A program made the position numbers and the translations under genes. From positions 1-12,029 of the forward strand of contig JABFSY010000400.1 in NCBI GenBank assembly GCA_013140395.1: a stretch of 12,029 nucleotides of DNA, written 5' to 3'. The stretch is from Cyclobacteriaceae bacterium. Its GTDB lineage: Bacteria > Bacteroidota > Bacteroidia > Cytophagales > Cyclobacteriaceae. The notes below the pieces were generated by a model. The model did not search any database. It was not told where the DNA came from and saw nothing but the letters and a program-made list of their open reading frames with translations. Shown here one piece after another: positions 1 to 6,170 of this stretch. How positions within the stretch are numbered: position 1 is the stretch's first letter; each line of letters starts with the position of its first letter.

Positions 1-569
1 TATCCAGTTGACCCCGTGGGTGTAGATACGATAATTACATCAGACCAATATGAATTCAACAACTCACCATCTACATGCACGTGCACGGTAATCATTGACG
101 AAGTGTCCTTTTTCATGATGGTAAAGTCATTTAACGCGAAATTAAGACTGCCAAATAACTTAGGCGTGGAAACTAATCGCAGCAGTGACCGGCTGTCAAT
201 CGTGAAATTACTATTTAGTAGCTCGTCAAAAGATTTTTCAACATCCTCCCTGCTGATGGTTGCCAGAAATCCCAGCCGACCGGTATTGATCCCAAGAATG
301 GGTGTTTCCGCTTTCCCGATGTACGTGACTGATTCGAGCAATGTACCGTCTCCCCCCAGGGACAAAAAGAAATCGAGTTGATTTAAATGATCGCCCTGAT
401 CGAAAGATTTCAATTGGTAATCTTGAATGCGGGAAGATTTAAACTGTTTCAAGAATTTCGAGGACACCCAAATCTCAACCTGCTTTTTTTTAAGGTGATC
501 CAGGACTTTCTCTAGAAATCGAGACGATTTATTCTGAAAATCTTTTCCGTGGATGCCTATGCGAGTCAT
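1..569 (-). CDS. nadK: NAD kinase, 3'-truncated by the window edge
   Basis: This enzyme phosphorylates NAD to NADP in the cytoplasm, normally using ATP. Translating the minus strand from the ATG at 569-567 gives 189 whole codons with no stop before the window begins, so roughly the last third of a usual protein of about 290 residues lies outside. The diagnostic motifs are present: GGDGT at residues 72-76 (nucleotide binding), NTGRLGFLA at 95-103, ALND at 145-148 where other kinases have an NE pair, and the start of the TPTGSTGY loop at 183-189. The gene begins 11 bp after the CBS-ACT gene and is probably the last visible member of the minus-strand cluster that starts at yqeY. No Shine-Dalgarno sequence is visible, as expected for Bacteroidota. 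Confidence 0.95.
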   Translation of the reverse strand, partial: MTRIGIHGKDFQNKSSRFLEKVLDHLKKKQVEIWVSSKFLKQFKSSRIQDYQLKSFDQGDHLNQLDFFLSLGGDGTLLESVTYIGKAETPILGINTGRLGFLATISREDVEKSFDELLNSNFTIDSRSLLRLVSTPKLFGSLNFALNDFTIMKKDTSSMITVHVHVDGELLNSYWSDVIIVSTPTGSTG

Positions 570-580
570 TCACTAGTTTG

Positions 581-1246
581 TTAAATGTCTAAGTAGCGAA
601 GTAGCAAATCAATTTTGTCCTTTTCTCCACTTGCCTGTGCATTTTCCTGATAACGTCCAATCACTCTGTAATTGAAGCGCTCCAGTGTTGCCACAATTCT
701 CTTCAAGTCTGTTTGATTGATCTTGAGCGTCAACTTTATCTTGCCCTTGTCCATCGGGTCTTCTGTCATGGTACTGCTGATCACTTTCGCATTGTTCTCT
801 TCAACATAGCGGCTTATCTCGGCCAACGAATAATCAATCAAGTCCATTGACAATACCAAGATTCCTCCGGGCATCTGTACAGAGGCGGTCTGGGCGAATG
901 AAACCATCATGTCCTGTACGGTGATGACCCCCATATATTGCCGTTCTTCATTTAGTACAGCAACGATTTGGAGTTTGTTGTCTCCTGCTACCTTGAGTAT
1001 ATCATAAAAATGTGCATCAAGCGGCACTACGCAGTCCTTCGCAACTAAATCAAAGTCGAGTAGATTTCTTTCAATATCGTTTGACTCTAAAATGATTTCT
1101 TCTGAAATAAACCCCATCAATTCACCATCCCTGACAACCGGCAAATGGTTGCAACGAAATTCCTCCATCCAAACAATTGCTTTGTGAGCATCGTCTGTCG
1201 CCTTGAGTGGTGGGATCATATGGTTGATTAACTCTTCCGCTATCAT
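581..1246 (-). CDS. CBS-domain pair with C-terminal ACT-like domain
   Basis: This is a 221-residue cytoplasmic protein. Two CBS repeats lie at about residues 5-55 and 68-117; both carry the usual hydrophobic strand followed by a G-[VF]-I-[ST] turn (MGFISEE near 44-50, MGVITVQD near 105-112). CBS pairs usually bind adenine nucleotides. A second unit at about 127-200, beginning with a GILVLSMDL strand and containing AEISRYVEENNAKV, has the alternating pattern of an ACT domain, as in AcuB-type CBS-ACT proteins, so it is probably a small-molecule sensor. No catalytic domain is present. It lies 18 bp downstream of the alpha/beta hydrolase gene and 11 bp upstream of nadK, which suggests co-transcription and perhaps a regulatory role in nucleotide or NADP metabolism. 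That role is inference; the domain call is solid for CBS and moderate for ACT. Confidence 0.87.
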   Translation of the reverse strand: MIAEELINHMIPPLKATDDAHKAIVWMEEFRCNHLPVVRDGELMGFISEEIILESNDIERNLLDFDLVAKDCVVPLDAHFYDILKVAGDNKLQIVAVLNEERQYMGVITVQDMMVSFAQTASVQMPGGILVLSMDLIDYSLAEISRYVEENNAKVISSTMTEDPMDKGKIKLTLKINQTDLKRIVATLERFNYRVIGRYQENAQASGEKDKIDLLLRYLDI

Positions 1247-1264
1247 TTGGCGTTTTTGAGAATG

Positions 1265-2023
1265 CTAGTTTTTTCTCACTAAAAAGTCCTCCACCATCTG
1301 GTTAAATTTTTCGGGATGCTCCATCATCGGTGCATGGCAACATTTATCTATAAATTTCAATTCAGAATGTGGGATCAACCGATTAAACTCATAGCCAACC
1401 ATCGGTGGCGTGATGGTATCATTCAATCCCCAAACCAATAGTGTTGGAATTTTAATGTTATGTAATTCTGGCGCTAAATTATTCCGCTGGGCTGATTTGG
1501 CGATGGCCACGATACGCATACATTTTGGAATGCTTTTGGTGGTTTCAAAAACTTCGTCTACCAATTCTTTTGAAGCAACGTTTGGATCATAAAAAGTGTA
1601 AGCCACGCGCTCGCGGATGTAGTCGTAACTGCCTCTGCGAGGGTACGAGCCACCCATGGTGTTCTCAAAAAGGCCGGAGCTCCCGGTCAACACTAATTTG
1701 GTCACTTTTTCAGGGTTCTTTAGTGTATACAGAATCCCCACGTGCCCACCGAGGGAATTACCCATAATCATCATCTTATCCAACTTCTTCATCGCTACAA
1801 AACGCTCCGTAAATTCACGAAGACCTTCTAGCCCTGCTTCCTTGATCGGCATTTCGTAGATTGGAAGCATTGGAATAATCACCCGAAAATGCTTTGAATA
1901 GTGACTAACAACAGCCTCCCAATTACTTAGCGCTCCAAAAAGCCCATGCAATAGCATCAGCACCTCCCCCTTGCCTTCGTCTACATACTTAAAATCATTT
2001 TCCTCCTTTACCTGAAGCGGCAT
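1265..2023 (-). CDS. Alpha/beta-fold hydrolase
   Basis: This 252-residue, probably cytoplasmic hydrolase has a complete catalytic triad: Ser90 in the nucleophile elbow GNSLGG (88-93), Asp202 in WGLNDTITPP, and His230 in CCHAPMMEHPE. The oxyanion-hole motif LLHGLFG lies at 24-30. The segment after strand 4, usually D-x-x-G-x-G-x-S in this fold, is replaced by PMLPIYEMP (51-59), so it belongs to a divergent subfamily; I recall the same segment in other Bacteroidota homologues but cannot verify that here. The substrate cannot be read from the sequence; an ester, thioester or C-C bond is possible. The ATG at 2023 follows the cvpA-like gene by 42 bp that include a run of eight T on the coding strand. 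It lies in the same minus-strand cluster as cvpA, the CBS-ACT gene and nadK. Confidence 0.9.
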   Translation of the reverse strand: MPLQVKEENDFKYVDEGKGEVLMLLHGLFGALSNWEAVVSHYSKHFRVIIPMLPIYEMPIKEAGLEGLREFTERFVAMKKLDKMMIMGNSLGGHVGILYTLKNPEKVTKLVLTGSSGLFENTMGGSYPRRGSYDYIRERVAYTFYDPNVASKELVDEVFETTKSIPKCMRIVAIAKSAQRNNLAPELHNIKIPTLLVWGLNDTITPPMVGYEFNRLIPHSELKFIDKCCHAPMMEHPEKFNQMVEDFLVRKN

Positions 2024-2065
2024 ATCAGTCTATTTGATGAAAAGTAACTAAAAAAAACTCGAACC

Positions 2066-2572
2066 CTAGAATTGCCTGAAAATTTCTTTGAAAAAAGGGA
2101 CGAATTGGCTCAAATACAAGGACATCTTCTGAGCAGCGCTCGCGGTGGCCGGGTAGAGAAAAGATCCCTTTGTCCATTCCGCAGGCACACGAACATTGAG
2201 TGAATCACCAAGCCAAAAAATTACACTTAAACAAAAAATGTATTTGACGACCCCAAGCAGAGCCCCGGCAACTGCATCCACTTTGCCCAAAAAAGTGTCA
2301 TCGAGCGAGTTCTTTATTCGTCTACCTAAAAATAAAGTCAGCACCAACACCAAGATGAACACAACTGAAAAAGCGATATAGGGGAGAAATTTTTTGTCAG
2401 CGTTGAATTCTCGTTGCAGAAATTCCATCGCTATACTCATGAGCTTAAACCCAAGGAAAATGCCCAATACAATGGCTACCAAAAAAAACAGTTCCATCAA
2501 AAATCCTCTTCGGTAACCAAGAAAAGCACCTAACGCTAGAAGGAGACCGAGAACTATATCAACTTTACTCAA
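2066..2572 (-). CDS. CvpA family inner-membrane protein
   Basis: This 168-residue protein has four predicted membrane helices at about residues 4-20, 24-48, 62-83 and 98-122, and an amphipathic C-terminal tail. It starts with VDIVLGLLLALGAFLGYRRG, the characteristic first helix and G-x-x-x-G-x-x-x-G/RRG turn of CvpA proteins, which in enterobacteria are linked to colicin V production and envelope stress tolerance. The only start that keeps the whole family N-terminus is TTG at 2572-2570; no ATG lies nearby in frame. The TTG overlaps the TGA stop of the upstream yqeY gene (TTGA), so translation is probably coupled. The biochemical function of the family is not settled. Confidence 0.87.
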   Translation of the reverse strand: MSKVDIVLGLLLALGAFLGYRRGFLMELFFLVAIVLGIFLGFKLMSIAMEFLQREFNADKKFLPYIAFSVVFILVLVLTLFLGRRIKNSLDDTFLGKVDAVAGALLGVVKYIFCLSVIFWLGDSLNVRVPAEWTKGSFLYPATASAAQKMSLYLSQFVPFFKEIFRQF

Positions 2573-3021
2573 GACGCTAACAATTTTTTAACTAGCTCTG
2601 AGATCAATTTTCCATCGGCTTTGCCTGCTAGTTGTTTTGTGGCGATACCCATTACCTTACCCATATCTTGCGGGGTTTTGGCTCCGACCTGTTCCATAAT
2701 TTTCTTTAGCTCGTCAGCAATCTCTGATTCAGAGAGTTGTTTGGGTAAATAGCGGCTGATGACGCTCAACTCGAGAAGTTCCTTCTGGGCTAAGTCTTCT
2801 CTGCCTTCTTTCTGAAATATCTCAGCCGATTCCTTCCTTTGCTTGGCGGCCTTCATGAGGAGCTTCCCTTCAACATCGCTGGCAATATCACCACTTCCTC
2901 CCTTTTCCGTCTCGGCTAATAGTATCATTGACTTTATACTACGAAGTGCTGTTAGCTCATCTTTATTTTTTGCCAACATGGCCGCTTTGATGTCGTTGTC
3001 TATTTGTGTTTTTAAACTCAT
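2569..3021 (-). CDS. yqeY: GatB/YqeY domain protein
   Basis: This 150-residue cytoplasmic protein consists of a single YqeY domain, the helical tail domain also found at the end of the GatB subunit of tRNA-dependent amidotransferase. Typical features are the N-terminal DIKAAMLAKNKDELTALRSIKS segment, the KQRKESAEIF segment near 60-70, the YLPKQLSESEI stretch at 91-101, and the C-terminal GKADGKLISELVKKLL. The ATG at 3021 is chosen because homologues begin this way. The frame stays open 35 codons further upstream to 3126, but that extension would pass through the promoter and overlap the pdxJ start. A perfect -7 element lies at 3040-3047 on this strand. It heads the minus-strand cluster and overlaps the cvpA-like start by 4 bp. 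The precise function is unknown. Confidence 0.9.
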   Translation of the reverse strand: MSLKTQIDNDIKAAMLAKNKDELTALRSIKSMILLAETEKGGSGDIASDVEGKLLMKAAKQRKESAEIFQKEGREDLAQKELLELSVISRYLPKQLSESEIADELKKIMEQVGAKTPQDMGKVMGIATKQLAGKADGKLISELVKKLLAS

Positions 3022-3039
3022 ACGAAATACTTTTAGTGA

Positions 3040-3047
3040 CAAAGTTA
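3040..3047 (-). promoter_or_regulatory. -7 promoter element of the yqeY cluster
   Basis: Read on the minus strand this is TAACTTTG, an exact match to the Bacteroidota -7 consensus TAnnTTTG. It ends 18 bp before the yqeY ATG, so a start site about 5 bases downstream would leave a leader of roughly 13 nt. No good TTTG -33 element is visible at the expected 19-21 bp upstream; that stretch is a pyrimidine run. Confidence 0.6.
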
Positions 3048-3104
3048 CGTCAAGAATTGCCGAAGAAAAAAGAAGTGATTGTCCGCAGTCGTTCAAAGAT
3101 ATAA

Positions 3105-3112
3105 TACCTTTG
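3105..3112 (+). promoter_or_regulatory. -7 promoter element of pdxJ
   Basis: TACCTTTG matches TAnnTTTG exactly and is followed by 7 bases and then the pdxJ ATG. A transcript starting about 5-7 bases after the element would have almost no leader. A weak -33 candidate (ATTG at 3078-3081) is spaced 23 bp upstream, a little far from the usual 19-21. The yqeY promoter lies on the other strand of the same 98-bp region. Confidence 0.6.
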
Positions 3113-3119
3113 AAGCCGT

Positions 3120-3833
3120 ATGACACGACTATCTGTTAACATCAATAAGATTGCAACCCTGCGCAACGCACGAGGGGGAAACAATCCAAATGTAGTTCAG
3201 GTCGCCAAGGATTGTGAACGCTATGGTGCTCAGGGGATCACGGTCCATCCACGACCCGATGAGCGTCATATTCGATTTCGAGACATACTTGACTTAATGA
3301 ACGTTGTTAAAACCGAGTTCAATATCGAAGGTTATCCAGACGAACGGTACTTGGAACTCATTCGGACAGCAAGACCGGCACAAGCCACATTGGTACCTGA
3401 CAAACCTGACGCCATCACGTCTAGCGCAGGCTGGGACACGGTTTCACATCATTCATTTCTAAAACAAGTGGTGGCGGAAATGAAGAAGAGTGGTGTTCGC
3501 GTTTCTGTTTTTGTCGATGCCGACAAAAGAATGATCGAAGGCGCAAAAAAAATTGGCGCAGATCGGATTGAACTTTATACCGAGCCTTATGCCACGGGCT
3601 ATCATGCAAACAGAGAACTCGCTGTAAAACCCTATATAACTGCCGCCCATCTAGCACACGATCTTGGCTTGGGAATAAATGCAGGGCACGATTTAGACCT
3701 AAAAAATCTTTCGTATTTAAAACAATCTTTGCCCTATTTAGATGAGGTTTCGATTGGTCATGCACTGGTCTGCGATGCGCTGTATTTTGGGCTCGAAAAT
3801 ACGATACAGCTATATCTTCGAGAGCTGCAGTAG
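3120..3833 (+). CDS. pdxJ: Pyridoxine 5'-phosphate synthase
   Basis: This enzyme condenses 1-deoxy-D-xylulose 5-phosphate with 3-amino-2-oxopropyl phosphate to form pyridoxine 5'-phosphate, the last step of DXP-dependent vitamin B6 synthesis. It is a cytoplasmic TIM barrel. The 237-residue length is normal. Motifs in order: [17 protein letters not shown] at 4-20, [11 protein letters not shown] at 41-51 with catalytic His43, NIEGYP with Glu70 at 68-73, LVPDKP at 91-96, TSSAGWD at 100-106, ELYTEPYA with Glu151, INAGHDL with His190 (186-192), and the phosphate-binding SIGHAL at 221-226. All the residues known to be catalytic in the E. coli enzyme have counterparts. The ATG sits 7 bp after a -7 element. 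The gene is convergent with the outer-membrane barrel gene, with one base between the stops. Confidence 0.97.
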   Translation: MTRLSVNINKIATLRNARGGNNPNVVQVAKDCERYGAQGITVHPRPDERHIRFRDILDLMNVVKTEFNIEGYPDERYLELIRTARPAQATLVPDKPDAITSSAGWDTVSHHSFLKQVVAEMKKSGVRVSVFVDADKRMIEGAKKIGADRIELYTEPYATGYHANRELAVKPYITAAHLAHDLGLGINAGHDLDLKNLSYLKQSLPYLDEVSIGHALVCDALYFGLENTIQLYLRELQ

Positions 3834-3834
3834 G

Positions 3835-5052
3835 TCAGAAGACTTCTCCCAGATTTACAAATACTCCCTGCGAACCGCCTTGTCCAAATCCATAATCTAT
3901 ACAGACATTGGCTCTCGAATATTTGTTGAATTTGATTCGCAAGCCGGCTCCTGCTCCCAAAGCAATAGAATCAAAGTTGTTGGCCGGCCAGTTACTAACT
4001 GATTGTGCGTTGCCGAAAACCACTCCTCCTAATAGGCCATTGCGCAAAATTTTAAAGCGGTATTCAGATTCTAAATAGACAAGACTTTTGCTTCGAAAGC
4101 GCCCTTGAATATAGCCTCTTCCAAGGTTGCTGCTGATGTCCCAACCGGTAGCGGGCAAATCCAAATAGGGGGCGTTTCCTCCGAACGTGAACCAGTTGTA
4201 ACTCCAAAAAGCCAGAGTGTTTTCACTCCTTTTCGGAAAGGGCACATACTTGCGCAGATCTACCAAAGCCATTTGCCAAGGCCCATCGCTTCCCAAAAAA
4301 GTAAAATTTGTTCGGTATACTACGTTCATAAATTTACCTCCCTGCGGATTAATTGAATTAACCCGATTGTCAAAAAGAAGATTGAACAATAGGCCAGTAG
4401 AGTTCGATTGTTTAGTTACCCCGTACTCATTAATCGCGGCAAGAACACTTTGATTGTCGTTTGTTGGTTCGATCGTTTGCACAATATCATAATGATAATC
4501 CCAAGCGATGCCAGCACCCGCGTACCAATTGGGGCGAAAACTTTTTAAGACAGTCTGATGAAGACGAATATAGGAATACGTTTGATCTACCGAACCCGCC
4601 AAGCTGGAAGAGCTGCCTAAGCCATAGGTCTTTTGTGGGTACCAATAATAACGCCAATCCGATACTATATTGAATTTATTATTTTTTGTCCAAAGGTTGT
4701 TTTGAACTCGAAATACAAACTGCTCTTTTTGGGTGTACAAAACATCTGTGTAAATAATCGAAATCTTTTGATCTCTTAATTCGCTGGCAAAAAAAGCGAA
4801 GTCACCAACAAAGATGGCTGAGGCTCCACTGGTAAGCGAATACCCAACGGATGGCGCCCCTGAAAAATAAACGCGGCCTGATTTCTTGTCCAACGAATCG
4901 TGCTTGGAGGCCCATTTGGTGTTTAATATTCGGCTCAAAACATCAATGGCATCTACGTCTGTTTTTTTTGCTAACAACGTGTCTTGCTCTTGTGCAAACG
5001 AGAGTGAGTTGAGCGCTACAAAAAAGAAGAGAGTTAAAAAAGAATACCTCAT
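3835..5052 (-). CDS. Omp85/BamA-TamA-like outer membrane beta-barrel protein, no POTRA
   Basis: This 405-residue exported protein has a signal peptide at residues 1-20, with predicted cleavage between SFA and Gln21. The mature part is rich in alternating aromatic strands and ends in Phe405 (NLGEVF), the terminal signal recognised by the BAM machinery. Two Omp85 barrel marks are visible: FDNRVNSINPQGGKF at 227-241, resembling the D-x-R-x-x-x-x-N-P-x-x-G strand of BamA, and GRGYIQGRF at 311-319, the counterpart of the conserved RGY/F loop-6 motif. Between the signal peptide and the barrel there are only about 40 residues, too few for even one POTRA domain, so it cannot be a standard BamA or TamA. 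It may be an outer-membrane channel or a protein of unknown role in the surface-antigen family. A perfect palindrome lies 11 bp upstream of the ATG. Confidence 0.85.
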   Translation of the reverse strand: MRYSFLTLFFFVALNSLSFAQEQDTLLAKKTDVDAIDVLSRILNTKWASKHDSLDKKSGRVYFSGAPSVGYSLTSGASAIFVGDFAFFASELRDQKISIIYTDVLYTQKEQFVFRVQNNLWTKNNKFNIVSDWRYYWYPQKTYGLGSSSSLAGSVDQTYSYIRLHQTVLKSFRPNWYAGAGIAWDYHYDIVQTIEPTNDNQSVLAAINEYGVTKQSNSTGLLFNLLFDNRVNSINPQGGKFMNVVYRTNFTFLGSDGPWQMALVDLRKYVPFPKRSENTLAFWSYNWFTFGGNAPYLDLPATGWDISSNLGRGYIQGRFRSKSLVYLESEYRFKILRNGLLGGVVFGNAQSVSNWPANNFDSIALGAGAGLRIKFNKYSRANVCIDYGFGQGGSQGVFVNLGEVF

Positions 5053-5062
5053 TAGAGAGTTT

Positions 5063-5086
5063 TGGGATTGATTGGAATCAATCCCA
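5063..5086. repeat. Perfect 11-bp inverted repeat (GG centre)
   Basis: GGGATTGATT, then GG, then its exact reverse complement AATCAATCCC, with one more T/A pair outside. The dyad is centred on 5074-5075 and its edge lies 11 bp upstream of the barrel-gene ATG. It could be the operator of a dimeric repressor or, in the minus-strand transcript, a hairpin in the 5' leader. The 2-base centre fits an operator better than an RNA loop. Confidence 0.8.
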
Positions 5087-5160
5087 GCGGTTTAAAACGG
5101 CAAGTTAGCCCAATGAGTTCAACTGACCTATGCTGCTTCTTTTACTTTTTTTTAGTGGGC

Positions 5161-5177
5161 AACAGACAGCGTCTGTT
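5161..5177. repeat. Short inverted repeat upstream of the YHS gene
   Basis: AACAGAC, spacer AGC, GTCTGTT: perfect 7-bp arms 57 bp before the YHS ATG. It is short enough to be chance, but it sits in a divergent promoter region and could be a regulator site. It is followed by TTTTGAC, which could serve as a -33 element. Confidence 0.5.
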
Positions 5178-5218
5178 TTGACTGGTGAAAAAATGATTTA
5201 TTGAATGTTTCAATTCCT

Positions 5219-5226
5219 TATCTTTC
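5219..5226 (+). promoter_or_regulatory. Candidate -7 element of the YHS gene
   Basis: TATCTTTC matches TAnnTTTG at all but the last base and is followed by 7 bases and then ATG, the same spacing as in front of pdxJ. No matching -33 box is evident. If real, it places the start of transcription at or next to the ATG at 5234 and excludes the upstream TTG at 5201 as a start. Confidence 0.35.
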
Positions 5227-5233
5227 GCAAAGC

Positions 5234-5671
5234 ATGGCAAGATTTTTTTCGGCAACACGAGACCTATTTCGCACTATTTTTTTGAAGGCTGAAAAGCCAC
5301 CTGTGTTTTCTACCAAAGAGGGGGCGTTGAGAGGATTTGACCCAGTTTGCTATTTTACAATTGGAACGCCCCAAAAAGGAAGTGCCGATTATGCTTACCT
5401 GTATAATGGTGCAATTTGGCATTTTGTGTCGGCCGAAAACTTATCAACATTCAAAACTAATCCCAGCCAGTTTGTTCCTCAATTCGGTGGTTATTGCTCT
5501 TTTGGGATGGCAAGCTGTTATAAGGCCGATACCCAGCCAGACGCCTGGACCATTATTGACGGGAAACTGTACATGAATTACAGTTTGGCTGTGCGCACCA
5601 AATGGAACGAAAACCAACCTGTGTATATTGAGAAGGCCAATACGAATTGGGCAAAGGAAAAGCAACGATGA
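5234..5671 (+). CDS. YHS domain-containing protein
   Basis: This 145-residue protein has one YHS domain at about 26-105. Visible marks are FSTKEGALRGFDPVCYF (25-41), YLYNGAIWHFVSAENLSTF (55-73, the region that gives the domain its name), NPSQFVPQFGGYCSFGMA (76-93) and AWTIIDGKLYMNY (104-116). Cys39, Cys88 and Cys95 fit the metal-binding tendency of the family; many relatives have Ala at position 39 (DPVAYF), so the extra Cys may matter. YHS proteins are thought to bind metals such as copper, but no function is proven here. ATG 5234 is preferred; the same frame stays open to a TTG at 5201, which would add 11 residues. Neither start gives a convincing signal peptide, although relatives are often exported. 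Two runs of seven T lie in the first 17 codons. Confidence 0.82.
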   Translation: MARFFSATRDLFRTIFLKAEKPPVFSTKEGALRGFDPVCYFTIGTPQKGSADYAYLYNGAIWHFVSAENLSTFKTNPSQFVPQFGGYCSFGMASCYKADTQPDAWTIIDGKLYMNYSLAVRTKWNENQPVYIEKANTNWAKEKQR

Positions 5672-5792
5672 TCTAAAACCGGCAAAAAGAAGTCAGGCTA
5701 GGGCTCCTCGTGCTTTATTTTTCATGGCCGATTGATAATTCTCTTATTAAAAAAGAAGAAGCTTACTATATTGCGGTGTCCAAAAGGCGCGT

Positions 5793-6170
5793 ATGAACAT
5801 TTATTTAGTAGAAGACGATTCTATTTACGCTGAATTTATCAAAAAATCGCTTGCCCAAAACCAAGCCTACAAAATCAGCCATTTCCTTTCGGCAGAAGAC
5901 GCCTTGAAATCTATTAAAACCGGTTTCCCTGATGCGATCATTATCGATTACAAACTCCCCGGCATGAGTGGGATTGAACTCTATGAGAGTATAAAAGATA
6001 AGATTAATGATGCCCACAAAGTGATCATGCTAAGCGCTATAGATGACGGCAATATGGTTCTCAGCTTTATTCAAAAAGGGGTTCGGGATTACGTGATCAA
6101 AGATGAAAATGTCATCGAATCATTAGTGGCAGTCCTTGAAGGAAAGGATGACGATTATCTTTTTAACTAA
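5793..6170 (+). CDS. Single-domain (receiver-only) response regulator
   Basis: The 125 residues form one receiver domain and nothing else. The acidic pocket is Glu7-Asp8-Asp9, the phosphoacceptor Asp52 (IIIDYKLPGMSG), the switch Ser81 (VIMLSA) and the conserved Lys103 (DYVIKD). With no DNA-binding or enzymatic output domain, it must act by protein-protein contact or as a phosphate shuttle. The last 8 bp overlap the 3' end of a histidine kinase gene on the opposite strand, which is its likely partner by position. The ATG at 5793 is the only sensible start. A TATATTGC box at 5767-5774 is a weak -7 candidate. No Shine-Dalgarno sequence is seen. Confidence 0.93.
   Translation: MNIYLVEDDSIYAEFIKKSLAQNQAYKISHFLSAEDALKSIKTGFPDAIIIDYKLPGMSGIELYESIKDKINDAHKVIMLSAIDDGNMVLSFIQKGVRDYVIKDENVIESLVAVLEGKDDDYLFN

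Larger units (their letters stand above)
5053..5233. other. Divergent intergenic region with two inverted repeats
   Basis: This 181-bp stretch separates the barrel gene (minus) from the YHS gene (plus). It contains a 24-bp palindrome at 5063-5086 and a smaller 7+3+7 inverted repeat at 5161-5177. A near-consensus -7 box (TATCTTTC, 5219-5226) precedes the YHS ATG by 7 bp. On the minus strand the best promoter candidate is the partial match TAACTTGC (5100-5107). No further gene is apparent. Confidence 0.6.

Noticed and set aside
1525..1767. Open frames antisense to the alpha/beta hydrolase
   Set aside because: Overlapping frames opposite an intact catalytic gene with low-complexity products; they look like coding shadows.
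3022..3126. N-terminal extension of the YqeY frame by 35 codons
   Set aside because: The extension is not family-like, would contain the yqeY -7 element, and would overlap the pdxJ start. The ATG at 3021 fits the family.
3421..3765. Long open frame antisense to pdxJ
   Set aside because: It lies entirely opposite a strongly conserved gene, its product is rich in Arg/His/Ser without recognisable domains, and no promoter is seen.
3790..3826. GCTCGAA...TTCGAG inverted repeat at the end of pdxJ as a terminator
   Set aside because: The stem is only 6-7 bp with a loop of about 19 bases, lies inside the coding region and has no T run after it. Conserved protein sequence explains the bases.
5700..5730. 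Possible terminator after the YHS gene (GC-rich stretch followed by a T run)
   Set aside because: I could not pair the GC-rich bases into a stem of more than 3-4 bp.
5767..5774. Shared TATATTGC box before the response regulator and the amidohydrolase (8228-8235) as a common regulon motif
   Set aside because: Eight AT-rich bases recur easily by chance, flanks differ, and distances to the ATGs differ (18 versus 37 bp). At best they are weak -7 boxes.
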